Shown here: positions 24,460-33,390 of the stretch, piece by piece
How the letters are laid out: the number at the start of each line of letters is the position of its first letter
Position numbering within the stretch: the stretch's first letter is position 1
Assembly: GCA_002418895.1 (NCBI GenBank)
Contig: DIFA01000009.1
Coordinates: 1-64,000 of the forward strand
Source: Dehalococcoidia bacterium UBA5760
Lineage (GTDB): Bacteria; Chloroflexota; Dehalococcoidia; Dehalococcoidales; UBA5760
Direction of reading: 5' to 3'
DNA length: 64,000 bases
The notes under the pieces: model-generated
Told to the model about the DNA's origin: nothing
Databases searched by the model: none
Seen by the model: the letters and a program-made list of their open reading frames with translations, nothing else
Made by a program: the position numbers and the translations under genes

Positions 24460-27187
24460 TTTCCTTCTCCATCTCTCCCCAGTTGCTACCGGCTTTAATA
24501 TCCACCTTGAGCGGCACATCGAGCGCCACAGCGGTAGACATCACCTGCGGCACAAGCCGGCGCATTATATCCATCTCCTCACTGGGTATCTCAAAGATAA
24601 GCTCGTCATGAACCTGAAGCAGCATCTTGCTCTTCAGCCGGTGCTTTACCATCTCCCGGTAGAGGTTGACCATAGCCACCTTTATGATGTCGGCCGACGT
24701 ACCCTGTACCGGCATGTTAATTGCCATCCGCTCAGCAGCCTCCCTCACCTGCCGATTAGATGAATTGATTTCAGGTATAAAGCGTTTCCTGCCCAGCAAA
24801 GTCTGGACATAGCCCCGTTCCCTCGCCTGCATCTTGGTCGACTCGAGATAATCCTTCACCCCGGGATACTTTTCAAAGTACGAGGTGATGAACTGCGCCG
24901 CCTCCTGCCGGGACAGCTCGGTTGCCTGCTCCAGTCCGTAATCGCTCATACCGTAGATGACCCCGAAGTTGACCGTCTTGGCCAGACGACGCATATCCGG
25001 TGTTACCCCCGAGGCACCCACGCCGAAGAGCTGAGATGCGGTGGCAGTGTGGATATCCTCATCACGGCTGAAGGCTCGCAACAGCCCCGCATCACGGGAC
25101 AGGTGGGCCAAAGCACGAAGGTCAATCTGGGAATAATCACCGGCCAGAAGGTACGAGCCGGATGGGGCAATAAAGGCTTGCCTTATCTCTCTACCCACTT
25201 CACCGCGGACCGGGATATTCTGAAGGTTGGGTTCATTGGACGAGAGCCGCCCCGTCGCCGTCCTCGTCTGGTTGAAGCTGGTGTGCACCCGGCCTGTCTC
25301 CGGGTTTACCAAGGCCGGCAGAGCGTCAACGTATGTCGACTTGAGCTTGGCTAACTGGCGGTAGTCCAGTATATACTCTATTACCGGGTGGACGCCACGC
25401 AGTCCCTCCAGTACGGAAGCGTCGGTAGAATAGCCGCTCTTTGTCTTCCTCGCCGGCGGCAGCTTCAGCTCCTCAAAAAGGACGGCGCTCAACTGCTGGG
25501 ATGAGTTTATGTTGAACTGGTGTCCGACGCCGTTATAGATGTCCTTCTCCAGCCCGATTAATCGCTCGCCGAGACGGTGGGACATCTTCCTGAGCCGTCC
25601 CACATCCACGGCAATCCCGTTCATCTCCATACTGACCAGCACCGGTATTAGCGGCATCTCAACCTCAGAGAAAAGCTGCCACAGACCCTGCCGCTGCAGC
25701 TCCGGGCGCAGCAGTTCTGCCATCCGTCCGGTGATGTCAGCATCAGCGCAGGCATAATCGGCGGCTTTACTCACCTCAACGCTTGACATGGGAATCTGCT
25801 TACTTCCCGAGCCGATAAGGTCGATAATCGGAGTCATCTCTATGCCCAGACGGCCGAAGGCGAGGGTTTTCAAGCCCAGGGATTTCTCACCAAGCAGATA
25901 GGCAGCTACCATGGTATCGAATGTCAGGTTAGCTACCTCTACTCCGTGCCTTGCCAGTACTATGATATCGTACTTACCGTTGTGGGCAATCTTAGCTTTA
26001 GAGCCGTCCGCCAGTACCGGCTCAAGTCCGCTAATTACCTGCTCGATGGGAAGCTGTTCCATCTGTCCCAGGCCAAGATGGCCGACCGGGATATAGTAGG
26101 CCTCGGCCGGGGCCAGCGAGACAGAGATACCCACCAGTTGAGCGGACATCGCATTTAAACTGGTCGTCTCTGTATCAAGTATGAATGATTCAGCTTGCGA
26201 GAGGCGGCCTAGAAGTTCGCTAAACGCCCGGCTGCTACTGACGATGTGATAGGCTGGCTCAGCCGGTGGCTTGCTCTCGGTCTGCAACGGAGATCTGTAA
26301 GATGCCTCTCTCTCCTCCGCTTCGGGCAGTTTGGGCAGTAGGCTGAAAAACTCCAGCTCGCGGAAAAGCTCGGTTACCTGCTGGCGGTCGTAACGGCCGA
26401 CCCGGCAGTCGTCAAGGTTGAGGATAAAGGGCGCATCGGTAATAATAGTGGCAAGCTCCTTGCTCTGTCGAGCGATGGCTTCGTTCTGTTTCAACAGGGA
26501 TTGGAGTTTGGGCGGGCTTACCAGGTCAATACTGGCGTATATTTCTTCCACGCTGCCGAACTGATTGATAAGCCTGACAGCCGTCTTATCACCGATGCCG
26601 GGGACACCGGGGATATTGTCGGAAGGGTCACCCTTCAATCCTTTCAGGTCAGTGATATGCCCGGGGCTAACGCCATACTTCTCACTTACCGCCGCCTCAT
26701 CGAAGAGCATAGTATCACCGAATGACCGCTTCGGGGCAAATACCTTTACTCTCGGTGATACCAGCTGCATAGCATCGGCATCACCGGTAACGATGATGGT
26801 CTCGACATTCTGCTCGCTTGCCTGATGGCTGAGCGTGCCCAGGGCATCATCCGCTTCGAAACCTTCCAGCTCAAAGACAGGTATACTAAAGGTCTTTACC
26901 AGATTCCTTACCCTATCCATCTGGCCGACCAGCTCCTCCGGGGTGGCCGGTCGGTGCGCCTTGTACTGATCGAAGAGCTGATGTCTGAAGGTAGGGGCCT
27001 TCTTATCAAAAGCAATGGCACAGTGGGTGGGTTTTAGCTCGCTTATTGCTTTCAGCAGAATCAGGGCAAATCCGTAAACGGCCCCCACCGTCTCACCGGT
27101 CTTGCTTACGGTCAGCGGGGGAAGGGCATGGAAGGCACGGTGAACCAGAGCATTACCGTCAAATAGCACCAGAAGTCTTTTCGCCAT
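24452..27187 (-). CDS. polA: DNA polymerase I
   Basis: 911 residues. N-terminal 5'-3' exonuclease/FEN domain (LLVFDGNALVHRAFHALPPL, LKGDPSDNIPGVPGIGDKTA), a 3'-5' exonuclease domain whose acidic residues look intact (FILDTETTSLN, AHNGKYDI, YACADADITG), and the family A polymerase with motif A DYSQIDLRALAHLS, motif B RRLAKTVNFGVIYGMS and motif C LQVHDELIFE. The proofreading site appears functional, unlike in many Gram-positive and Thermus Pol I enzymes. mutM overlaps its 3' end, forming a repair operon. Confidence 0.97.
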   Translation of the reverse strand: MAKRLLVLFDGNALVHRAFHALPPLTVSKTGETVGAVYGFALILLKAISELKPTHCAIAFDKKAPTFRHQLFDQYKAHRPATPEELVGQMDRVRNLVKTFSIPVFELEGFEADDALGTLSHQASEQNVETIIVTGDADAMQLVSPRVKVFAPKRSFGDTMLFDEAAVSEKYGVSPGHITDLKGLKGDPSDNIPGVPGIGDKTAVRLINQFGSVEEIYASIDLVSPPKLQSLLKQNEAIARQSKELATIITDAPFILNLDDCRVGRYDRQQVTELFRELEFFSLLPKLPEAEEREASYRSPLQTESKPPAEPAYHIVSSSRAFSELLGRLSQAESFILDTETTSLNAMSAQLVGISVSLAPAEAYYIPVGHLGLGQMEQLPIEQVISGLEPVLADGSKAKIAHNGKYDIIVLARHGVEVANLTFDTMVAAYLLGEKSLGLKTLAFGRLGIEMTPIIDLIGSGSKQIPMSSVEVSKAADYACADADITGRMAELLRPELQRQGLWQLFSEVEMPLIPVLVSMEMNGIAVDVGRLRKMSHRLGERLIGLEKDIYNGVGHQFNINSSQQLSAVLFEELKLPPARKTKSGYSTDASVLEGLRGVHPVIEYILDYRQLAKLKSTYVDALPALVNPETGRVHTSFNQTRTATGRLSSNEPNLQNIPVRGEVGREIRQAFIAPSGSYLLAGDYSQIDLRALAHLSRDAGLLRAFSRDEDIHTATASQLFGVGASGVTPDMRRLAKTVNFGVIYGMSDYGLEQATELSRQEAAQFITSYFEKYPGVKDYLESTKMQARERGYVQTLLGRKRFIPEINSSNRQVREAAERMAINMPVQGTSADIIKVAMVNLYREMVKHRLKSKMLLQVHDELIFEIPSEEMDIMRRLVPQVMSTAVALDVPLKVDIKAGSNWGEMEKESA

Positions 27188-27361
27188 AGCCTCATTATAG
27201 CAGAGCAGGGGTGATTTGAGTTAGCGGATTTAATAAAACCCGCCCCCGATTTCCCGATGCTGGAACGGCAACGATTCATGAGCCATCGAACATTGCCTTA
27301 GCAGGAATACTGATGTAAAATCTTAGTTCCCTTAGTGTTATCATGTAAGAGGTGACATGCC

Positions 27362-28288
27362 GTGTTTTCCTCAAAGACCGGGGCCGCCCGGCTCTTAATC
27401 GCTGTCGTTATCGGTCTGATAGTGCTGAAGGCAGTGGCCGCCTGGCTCAGCGGCAGTCTCAGTATCCTGGCCCAGGCTACCGATAGCCTGCTCGACTTGG
27501 TGGCCGGGATAGTCACCTTCTTAGCCCTCCGCATTGCAGCCAAGCCGGCCGATGAGGAACACCCCTACGGACACGGCAAGTGGGAGGATGTGGCCGGTAT
27601 GGTTCAGGGTATCCTGATCACGGTTGCCGGCGGCCTGATAATCTATGCATCGGTACAGCGGATACGGGCCGGCACTGCCATTGAGATGGCTGGAGCCGGC
27701 ATAGTGGCAATGGCCATCTCCGTAGCAGTAAGTATCTTCCTTTCCCGCCACCTGTTAAAGGTGGCCAGGACTACCGGGTCGGTAGCCCTGGAGGCTAACG
27801 CCAACAATATCGCCGCCGATGTCTACTCGGCGCTGGCAGTGCTGGCCGGATTGTTGGCAGTGCGACTGACCAACCTCAGCTACATCGATTCTGCCGTGGC
27901 TATCGGAGTAGCCGCCTACATCATCCGGCTGGGTTACCGCTCAATATCCGGGGCTCTGGCAATACTGGTTGATACCAGGCTATCAGCGGAGCATGAGGGG
28001 GTGATAGAGGCCTGTCTAAGAACACACAGCGCGGATGTGGCAGGGTTTCATAAGCTGCGGACACGCCACTCGGGAAGCCAGCACCATATAGACCTTCACC
28101 TGGTAGTTAATAAAGACCTCAGCTTAGAGCAGGCTCACGACATCTGTGACCGAATTGAGGAAGAGATACAGAGCAGGCTTCATGGTGCCAACGTAACCAT
28201 TCATCTCGAACCGTGCGACGGCAGATGCGAGCAGTGCCACACGGTCTGCTCCAGTGATGATTCCGGTGCCAACCGGCTGATCGAATAG
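27362..28288 (+). CDS. cation diffusion facilitator (CDF) transporter
   Basis: 308 residues with about five to six membrane segments. ATDSLLDLVAGIVTFLALRI and HPYGHGKWED carry the conserved Asp/His metal sites, a second Asp pair (NNIAADVYSALA) lies in TM5, and a cytoplasmic C-terminal domain follows. The C-terminus ends in an extra Cys/His-rich stretch EPCDGRCEQCHTVCSSDD, which could bind metal. It exports divalent cations (Zn, Co, Cd, Fe or Mn; not decidable here) in exchange for protons. GTG 27362 starts the frame. Confidence 0.9.
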   Translation: MFSSKTGAARLLIAVVIGLIVLKAVAAWLSGSLSILAQATDSLLDLVAGIVTFLALRIAAKPADEEHPYGHGKWEDVAGMVQGILITVAGGLIIYASVQRIRAGTAIEMAGAGIVAMAISVAVSIFLSRHLLKVARTTGSVALEANANNIAADVYSALAVLAGLLAVRLTNLSYIDSAVAIGVAAYIIRLGYRSISGALAILVDTRLSAEHEGVIEACLRTHSADVAGFHKLRTRHSGSQHHIDLHLVVNKDLSLEQAHDICDRIEEEIQSRLHGANVTIHLEPCDGRCEQCHTVCSSDDSGANRLIE

Positions 28289-28295
28289 CGGAACA

Positions 28296-28341
28296 ACACC
28301 CGAGTCATATTGAGACGATTCCTGATCCCGGGTGTATGACT
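28296..28341. other. interleaved inverted repeats between convergent genes
   Basis: ACACCCG (28296-28302) is complementary to CGGGTGT (28329-28335), and the adjacent AGTCATA (28303-28309) to TATGACT (28335-28341). Their order is A-B-A'-B', so the two helices cannot nest and could only coexist as an H-type pseudoknot. It lies between the CDF gene and the broken thioredoxin/CcdA gene, where a bidirectional terminator would be expected. Confidence 0.4.
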
Positions 28342-28345
28342 TAGT

Positions 28346-29551
28346 TTAACGTAATAGGTTTGGTGCGAAAATAATTATTACCCCCAGGACGAGCAGCACC
28401 GTTCCACCTACCGGCTTGGAGTACTTCACATAGCGATCGCCAAATCTGCAGTTGATGGCAAAGGCGGCTCCCCCGAAGATAATAAGGTCATCAAGCATAA
28501 AGAAGAAAACGTAGAGCAGGATGTAGGAATAATACTGGAAGGTGGAAAGGTTGTTCAAAGACAAAATCCGGGGGGAAACGGCCGGAATCGCCGCTGAGCA
28601 GGCGAACTCGATAGAGTTTACGACAAAGGCAAGGACAACAATGCCAGCGATTGTAGCTGCGGTCAACGGAGAGTGAACAATTCTCTCCATCCTGTTCATA
28701 GTCCTCTTTCTGGACTCTTCCCCCTGAATCTCACAGACAATAGCCCCCTTGGTCCTTATGAATTCCCTTATATTCAGTATTCCACCGCCGAGGGCAACCA
28801 GTCCAACCGCTATCGTTACCGGTCTGAGATAACCGACCACCAGGAAAATATTAAGCCACGCCGTCATGAAGAGAAAGTAGAGGACGCCGGAGGCAAAAAC
28901 GAATGAACCGACAATTACCCATATTTTCCTCCTGTCCTTCAGGGTTGCAATCAGAGACATGAGGTAAGCAAGCACCCACATGGCACAGGGGTTAAAGCCG
29001 TCGATAAATCCCAGGGTTACCGCCAGACCGCGCAGTGAATAGTCAGACGGATTTATTTTTCCTAAGATGGGTATTGTTATTTCGGAGGCAGGCCCTTCTC
29101 GGTCAGTCGCACCGCAGTTTCCCGTCAGGTATTCCTTCAGGACCTGTTCAATCCTGACTCCACTGACTTCCGCTGAGACCCAGCCGCCGAAGACCCGCTC
29201 TCCGAAGATTGTTACCGGGAAATCCGGTTTTTATCTACCCCCAGTTCTGCCGGCATTTGTGATAGTAAAGCAGCGCCGGCAGGTTCCGAAGAATTATGAG
29301 TTATGAGCGATAATCTGAATCGCAGGATAGGCTCCAGCCAGTTCTTCATTAAACGGCTCCTGCTCTTCGCAGTGTGAGCAGCCGGGAAGATAAAAGAAGT
29401 GAACCTCGAGACCCTCGCTGGGAAGCGGCGTTACCTCCACCTGACCTGTAAAGAAGATAGCAAACCCCAAGGCAACCAGAGCTATGACCAGATATCTCTT
29501 GAAGGGGTCTCGGTAGAGCTTTTTCCAGAAGTTAACAAACCTGTTATTCAC
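28346..29551 (-). pseudogene. thioredoxin-fold/CcdA-like membrane protein, two frameshifts
   Basis: Three minus-strand frames join into one protein. Frame a (29551-29294) has a membrane anchor (YLVIALVALGFAIFF) and the redox motif LPGCSHCEEQEPF. Frame b continues EPAGAALLSQMPAELGVDK. Frame c continues FPVTIFGERVFGGW and, after GLAVTLGFIDGFNPCAMWVL, a polytopic membrane domain down to 28346. The shifts fall near 29296 and at an A run around 29230 (adding one A restores the frame). A signal-anchored thioredoxin fused to a CcdA/DsbD-like domain moves electrons to extracytoplasmic thiols. The gene is inactivated or the assembly has indels; the 211-residue C-terminal ORF from 28981 could survive alone. 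Confidence 0.75.
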
Positions 29552-29714
29552 AAAGACGGCGCAACAAGCCCCTTCCTAAGTTTATTAAATGATCAAGCCT
29601 CTTTACATCAGATGACAGCGGTTTTGTTTAGTCAGGCATATCGCCGAGATTAGTGCTAATTAATCCCCTCGATTTAAGCCTCCATCCCATATGTTAGGGA
29701 AGAGCATTCCTTTC

Positions 29715-29744
29715 TTGAAGCTAATCGGAGGCTTCTGCTATAAT
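29715..29744 (+). promoter_or_regulatory. promoter of leaderless amidohydrolase gene
   Basis: TTGAAG (29715-29720), 18-nt spacer, extended -10 TGCTATAAT (TATAAT 29739-29744). The GTG at 29751 falls at the expected transcription start. Confidence 0.6.
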
Positions 29745-29750
29745 CTCGAT

Positions 29751-30605
29751 GTGATAATTGATTTCCACACCCATGTCTTCTCACCCCGGATAAAGAAAAA
29801 CCGCGCCAGGTATGTTGATGCCGACCCATCGTTCGCTCTCCTCTACTCCAAGAAGGACGCTGCGCTTGCCACCACCGATGAACTCATTGCCAGCATGGAT
29901 GAAGATGGGGTTGATATGTCAGTCATCTTGAATATCGGCTGGACGACCCATGAGCTTTGTGTCGAGACCAACGACTACATTCTAGAGTCAATCGCCCGTT
30001 ATCCCGACCGTCTGATTGGTTTCGCATCTGTGCAGCCGCAGTCCACCGAAGCTGCCATTGCTGAAATCGAGCGCTGTGCCAGGAGCGGGATAAAGGGGAT
30101 TGGGGAACTCAGGCCGGATATGCAGCTAATCGACCCAGGCGATGCGGTGGTGATGGAGCCATTTGTTGAAACCATGGTAAAGCATAAGCTGATATTACTC
30201 ACTCATTCCTCTGATCCGATCGGTCACCAGCACCCGGGTAAGGGAGGCGTTACTCCGGAGATACTCTATTACCTGATTGAAAACTATCCCGAACTGACCG
30301 TAGTCTGTGCCCACTGGGGCGGGGGGCTACCCTTCTACGCCCTGATGCCTGAGGTAAAGCAGGCGATGGGGAATGTGTTCTTTGACACAGCGGCTTCGCC
30401 ATACCTGTACCTTCCTCAGATATATTATCAGGTCAGCCAGCTCGTCGGCAGCGATCGGATCCTCTTCGGAAGCGATTACCCTCTGCTGGCACCAAGCCGC
30501 CTGCTGAACGAGATTGACTCCCTGGGTCTGCCCGAAGAAACCAGAGGACTTATCCTCTCCGGCAATGCCCGCAGGCTACTCGGCATAAAAAGTAAAAATG
30601 AGTAG
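29751..30605 (+). CDS. amidohydrolase-2 family metal-dependent hydrolase
   Basis: About 284 residues from GTG 29751. IIDFHTHVFSP is the HxH metal motif on strand 1, LLTHSSDPIGH and VVCAHWGGGLPF give the later His ligands, and FGSDYPLLAP the catalytic Asp. This is the ACMSD/amidohydrolase-2 pattern (hydrolysis or decarboxylation). The longer frame to 29691 has no ribosome-binding site, while the promoter places the RNA 5' end at GTG 29751, supporting a leaderless start. It is followed 9 nt later by thpR. Substrate unknown. Confidence 0.85.
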   Translation: MIIDFHTHVFSPRIKKNRARYVDADPSFALLYSKKDAALATTDELIASMDEDGVDMSVILNIGWTTHELCVETNDYILESIARYPDRLIGFASVQPQSTEAAIAEIERCARSGIKGIGELRPDMQLIDPGDAVVMEPFVETMVKHKLILLTHSSDPIGHQHPGKGGVTPEILYYLIENYPELTVVCAHWGGGLPFYALMPEVKQAMGNVFFDTAASPYLYLPQIYYQVSQLVGSDRILFGSDYPLLAPSRLLNEIDSLGLPEETRGLILSGNARRLLGIKSKNE

Positions 30606-30614
30606 GGCTTAGGC

Positions 30615-31193
30615 TTGGAGCAGATTCGCTCTTTCATTGCGATTGAACTACCCGGCGACCTGAAGTTACAGCTGGAACACCTTGAGGAACAACTGAAAGC
30701 GAATAAGCAGCCGTGGGTAAAATGGGTCAGTCCGGGTAGTATTCACCTGACACTGAAGTTCCTCGATAGCGTCCCTGTTGATAAGACCGGCGAAATAACC
30801 GGGACGATAGCAGAGGCAGTACAGGGAATTACCCCCTTTCAACTTAAGGTTGAAGGGCTGGGGGTCTTTCCCAATCTCAGAATGGTTCAGGTAGTCTGGG
30901 TAGGAGTAAGCGGAGAAGCTGAAAAACTCAAGCTACTTCAAGGACGGATTGACACCAGCCTGTCCCGGCTAGGATTTACTCCTGAGTCACGGCCCTTCAC
31001 ACCGCACCTGACCATAGCCCGTATCAGAAACCAGGCATCACCTGACGAAAGGATCCGCTTCGGGCAGCTGATCACCGACACCAAATTCACCGCTTGCAGC
31101 ATCGGGGTAGACGGCATCAGTCTGATGAAAAGCCAGTTGAGCAGGGAAGGGGCTATCTACAGCCGGATTAGCCTGACCAAGCTGGCAAAATGA
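30615..31193 (+). CDS. thpR: RNA 2',3'-cyclic phosphodiesterase (ThpR/LigT)
   Basis: 192 residues with the two 2H-phosphodiesterase motifs HLTLKFLD (near residue 46) and HLTIARIRN (near residue 132). RSFIAIELPGDLK is the usual family start. It opens 2',3'-cyclic phosphates or ligates tRNA halves in vitro; the cellular role is unclear. It begins at TTG 30615, close behind the amidohydrolase, and is probably co-transcribed. Confidence 0.92.
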   Translation: MEQIRSFIAIELPGDLKLQLEHLEEQLKANKQPWVKWVSPGSIHLTLKFLDSVPVDKTGEITGTIAEAVQGITPFQLKVEGLGVFPNLRMVQVVWVGVSGEAEKLKLLQGRIDTSLSRLGFTPESRPFTPHLTIARIRNQASPDERIRFGQLITDTKFTACSIGVDGISLMKSQLSREGAIYSRISLTKLAK

Positions 31194-31205
31194 TACGAGC
31201 GACTC

Positions 31206-31235
31206 TTGTAAACCAACAACCGTCCAGTGTATACT
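31206..31235 (+). promoter_or_regulatory. promoter upstream of small zinc-ribbon gene
   Basis: TTGTAA (31206-31211), 18-nt spacer, TATACT (31230-31235). Predicted start near 31242, about 28 nt before ATG 31270 with its GGGAGGTGG site. Confidence 0.5.
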
Positions 31236-31269
31236 GAATAAGATTAATTTCGGTTGGGAGGTGGACTTA

Positions 31270-31482
31270 ATGGACCAAGTTTACTGGCCTAAATGTCAAA
31301 AGTGCCAGAATGGAGACCTGGTACCCCTGTCTGATTTTGGCAGTCAAGGAGCAGCTATCCACTACAAAGCCTGGGTTTGTACCAATCCTGATTGCGGTTT
31401 TAACCTGAAAATCAGGAATGGCGACGTATATATTAACGAGCCTATCATGAGCGGAGCGACCCACAATACCCGGTCCCACTAA
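31270..31482 (+). CDS. small zinc-ribbon protein
   Basis: 70 residues from ATG 31270, chosen for GGGAGGTGG about 6 nt upstream. CQKC near residue 9 and CTNPDC near residue 36 form a four-Cys ribbon; the C-terminal part is polar. No family name recognised. It precedes comFC and hpf on the same strand but has its own promoter. Confidence 0.75.
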   Translation: MDQVYWPKCQKCQNGDLVPLSDFGSQGAAIHYKAWVCTNPDCGFNLKIRNGDVYINEPIMSGATHNTRSH

Positions 31483-31525
31483 ATGCTGGAATAATCAATT
31501 CCCGAATCCGGATTACGGACTGTAG

Positions 31526-32236
31526 GTGGCAGCTGTGCTTTCTCAAGCAGCTAAACTCAAAAGGATAGCGCTTGACTTGCTGTTCCCTAAGTGGTGTGTA
31601 GGCTGCGGCAAAGAGGGTAGCTTCATCTGTGATTCCTGCTTCAAGTCGCTGCTACGGATCATGCCGCCGCTTTGCCCGCGCTGCGGCAAGCCCCAAGCCA
31701 GCGGAATACTTTGCGCCAACTGTGTTAGCTGGCCGGCGGCAATAGACGGCATTCGCTCCCCCTTTCAATTCCACGGGGTGATGCGCAAGGCCATTCACCA
31801 GCTAAAATACAGAAACCTTAGAGCTATAGCCGAGCCGCTAGCGGGACTACTAAGCGACTGCCTCACCAACCATTGCTTGCCATCAGAGGTCCTGGTACCG
31901 GTACCGCTGCACTCAAAGAGACTGAGGGAACGCGGTTACAATCAGTCCGGGCTGCTGGCCCGGGAACTGGCTAAACTGACCGGACTGCCGGTAGTAGATG
32001 GGTGTCTTATCCGGGAGAGGCTGGCTCCTCCTCAGGCCAAGACGCAAAACGTTAAAGAACGTAGAGATAATGTGGCCGACGCCTTTACCTGCCGGGACCA
32101 TCGGCTGAAGGGCAGTCAGGTATTGCTGGTAGATGATGTCACCACATCGGGAGCCACCCTTGATTCCTGTGCCACAGCGTTGAAAGGTGCCGGGGCCGCA
32201 TCGGTCTGGGGGCTGGTTCTGGCAATAGAGATTTAG
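31526..32236 (+). CDS. comFC: ComF-family phosphoribosyltransferase-like protein
   Basis: 236 residues: an N-terminal zinc finger (CVGCGKEGSFICDSC, CPRCGK, CANC) and a PRTase domain with VPVPLHSKRLRERGYNQS and the PRPP-binding loop VLLVDDVTTSGATLDSCA. ComFC homologues take part in DNA uptake or fork metabolism; competence genes are not visible here. Start GTG 31526. hpf follows 51 nt downstream of the stop. Confidence 0.9.
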   Translation: MAAVLSQAAKLKRIALDLLFPKWCVGCGKEGSFICDSCFKSLLRIMPPLCPRCGKPQASGILCANCVSWPAAIDGIRSPFQFHGVMRKAIHQLKYRNLRAIAEPLAGLLSDCLTNHCLPSEVLVPVPLHSKRLRERGYNQSGLLARELAKLTGLPVVDGCLIRERLAPPQAKTQNVKERRDNVADAFTCRDHRLKGSQVLLVDDVTTSGATLDSCATALKGAGAASVWGLVLAIEI

Positions 32237-32287
32237 CAGTATGGATGAAAGTGGATAATACTATTATTGTATCGGGAGTTTAAAGAT

Positions 32288-32833
32288 ATGGAGTTAATGA
32301 TAACCGCTAAGAATATGGAGATATCGCCGGAGGTACGCAGCTATATCGAGCGAAAACTGGGTAAGCTGGATCGCTATCTACCCGATGCCGCCGAGGTAAG
32401 GGTAGAAATCTTCGAAGAAAAGACTAAGTCCCCCCAGCAGCACTTTGTGGTGCAGGCAACGGTAAACGGTAGCGGCACCAAGCTCCGCAGCGAAGAAAGG
32501 GCAGCTGACCTGTTCACCGCTATCAACCGGGTGGTTGCCGTGACAAACCGGCAGATAACGCACCATAAGGAGAAACGGGATGACCGGCGTAAGGGCAGCC
32601 TACCGGGCCGGAATAAACCGGATGTTGAGGGAGAGACAGCACAGCCCACGGCCGGGGTAGTCAAGGTCAAACGTTTTGCTGTGGAAACGATGCCAGTTGA
32701 GGAAGCCATCTACCAGATGGAGGCTCTGGGACATGATTTCTTCCTCTTCCTCAATGATGGTACGGGGAAGATCAATCTGCTATACCGCCGTAAGGACAAT
32801 AACTACGGAATCATCGAACCCGAGGGGGTATAA
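32288..32833 (+). CDS. hpf: ribosome hibernation promoting factor, long form
   Basis: 181 residues from ATG 32288 (MELMITAKNMEISPEV). The N-terminal S30AE domain binds the 30S decoding region; the C-terminal domain (VKRFAVETMPVEEAIYQMEALGHDFFLF) mediates 100S dimer formation, so this is the long HPF type. A basic linker with KEKRDDRRKG joins them. An upstream TTG (32267) would add seven residues without better signals. Confidence 0.93.
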   Translation: MELMITAKNMEISPEVRSYIERKLGKLDRYLPDAAEVRVEIFEEKTKSPQQHFVVQATVNGSGTKLRSEERAADLFTAINRVVAVTNRQITHHKEKRDDRRKGSLPGRNKPDVEGETAQPTAGVVKVKRFAVETMPVEEAIYQMEALGHDFFLFLNDGTGKINLLYRRKDNNYGIIEPEGV

Positions 32834-32865
32834 CCAAAGGCCAGTCCAGTTGCCGGGGTAGGTAA

Positions 32866-33390
32866 ATGGCAGAAGGGATAAAAGGTATCATATTTAGTAC
32901 CAGTATGGGTTGGATTGGTGTAATGGGTTCGGCGCAGGGGGTACTAAGTATAATCCTGCCCCGGTCCTCCCGGCAACAAGCCCGGGAGCTATTGAGCAAC
33001 CGGGTAAGATATACTCCGGCCCCACCCCACCTTTTCGATGACCTGGTGGAACGCCTGAAGGATTATATTGACGGTAGACGGGTGGACTTTCCCGACCGGC
33101 TCGACCTCTCCGGAGCCACACCCTTCCAGCATGCGGTATGGGAGACGACCAGGCTTATCCCTTATGGTGAGACCAGGACTTACGCCTGGGTGGCCGGACA
33201 GATTAACAAGCCAAGGGCAGCCAGGGCGGTAGGACAGGCTCTGGGTAACAATCCGCTACCTATCATTATTCCCTGCCACCGTGTCATTAGAGGTGACGGT
33301 TCTCTCGGCGGCTTCAGTAACGGCATCGAGATAAAAGATCGACTTCTTTCCCTGGAGAACCCGGCTTTCGCGTTCCCGCCTCGTTCTTAG
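32866..33390 (+). CDS. ogt: methylated-DNA--protein-cysteine methyltransferase
   Basis: 174 residues. The active site PIIIPCHRVI, preceded by RAVGQALGNNP and followed by GDGSLGGFSNG, is the O6-alkylguanine transferase signature with the acceptor Cys. It repairs alkylated guanine by suicidal transfer. GGTAGG precedes ATG 32866. Its TAG overlaps the stop of convergent radC by 4 nt (TTAG). Confidence 0.93.
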   Translation: MAEGIKGIIFSTSMGWIGVMGSAQGVLSIILPRSSRQQARELLSNRVRYTPAPPHLFDDLVERLKDYIDGRRVDFPDRLDLSGATPFQHAVWETTRLIPYGETRTYAWVAGQINKPRAARAVGQALGNNPLPIIIPCHRVIRGDGSLGGFSNGIEIKDRLLSLENPAFAFPPRS

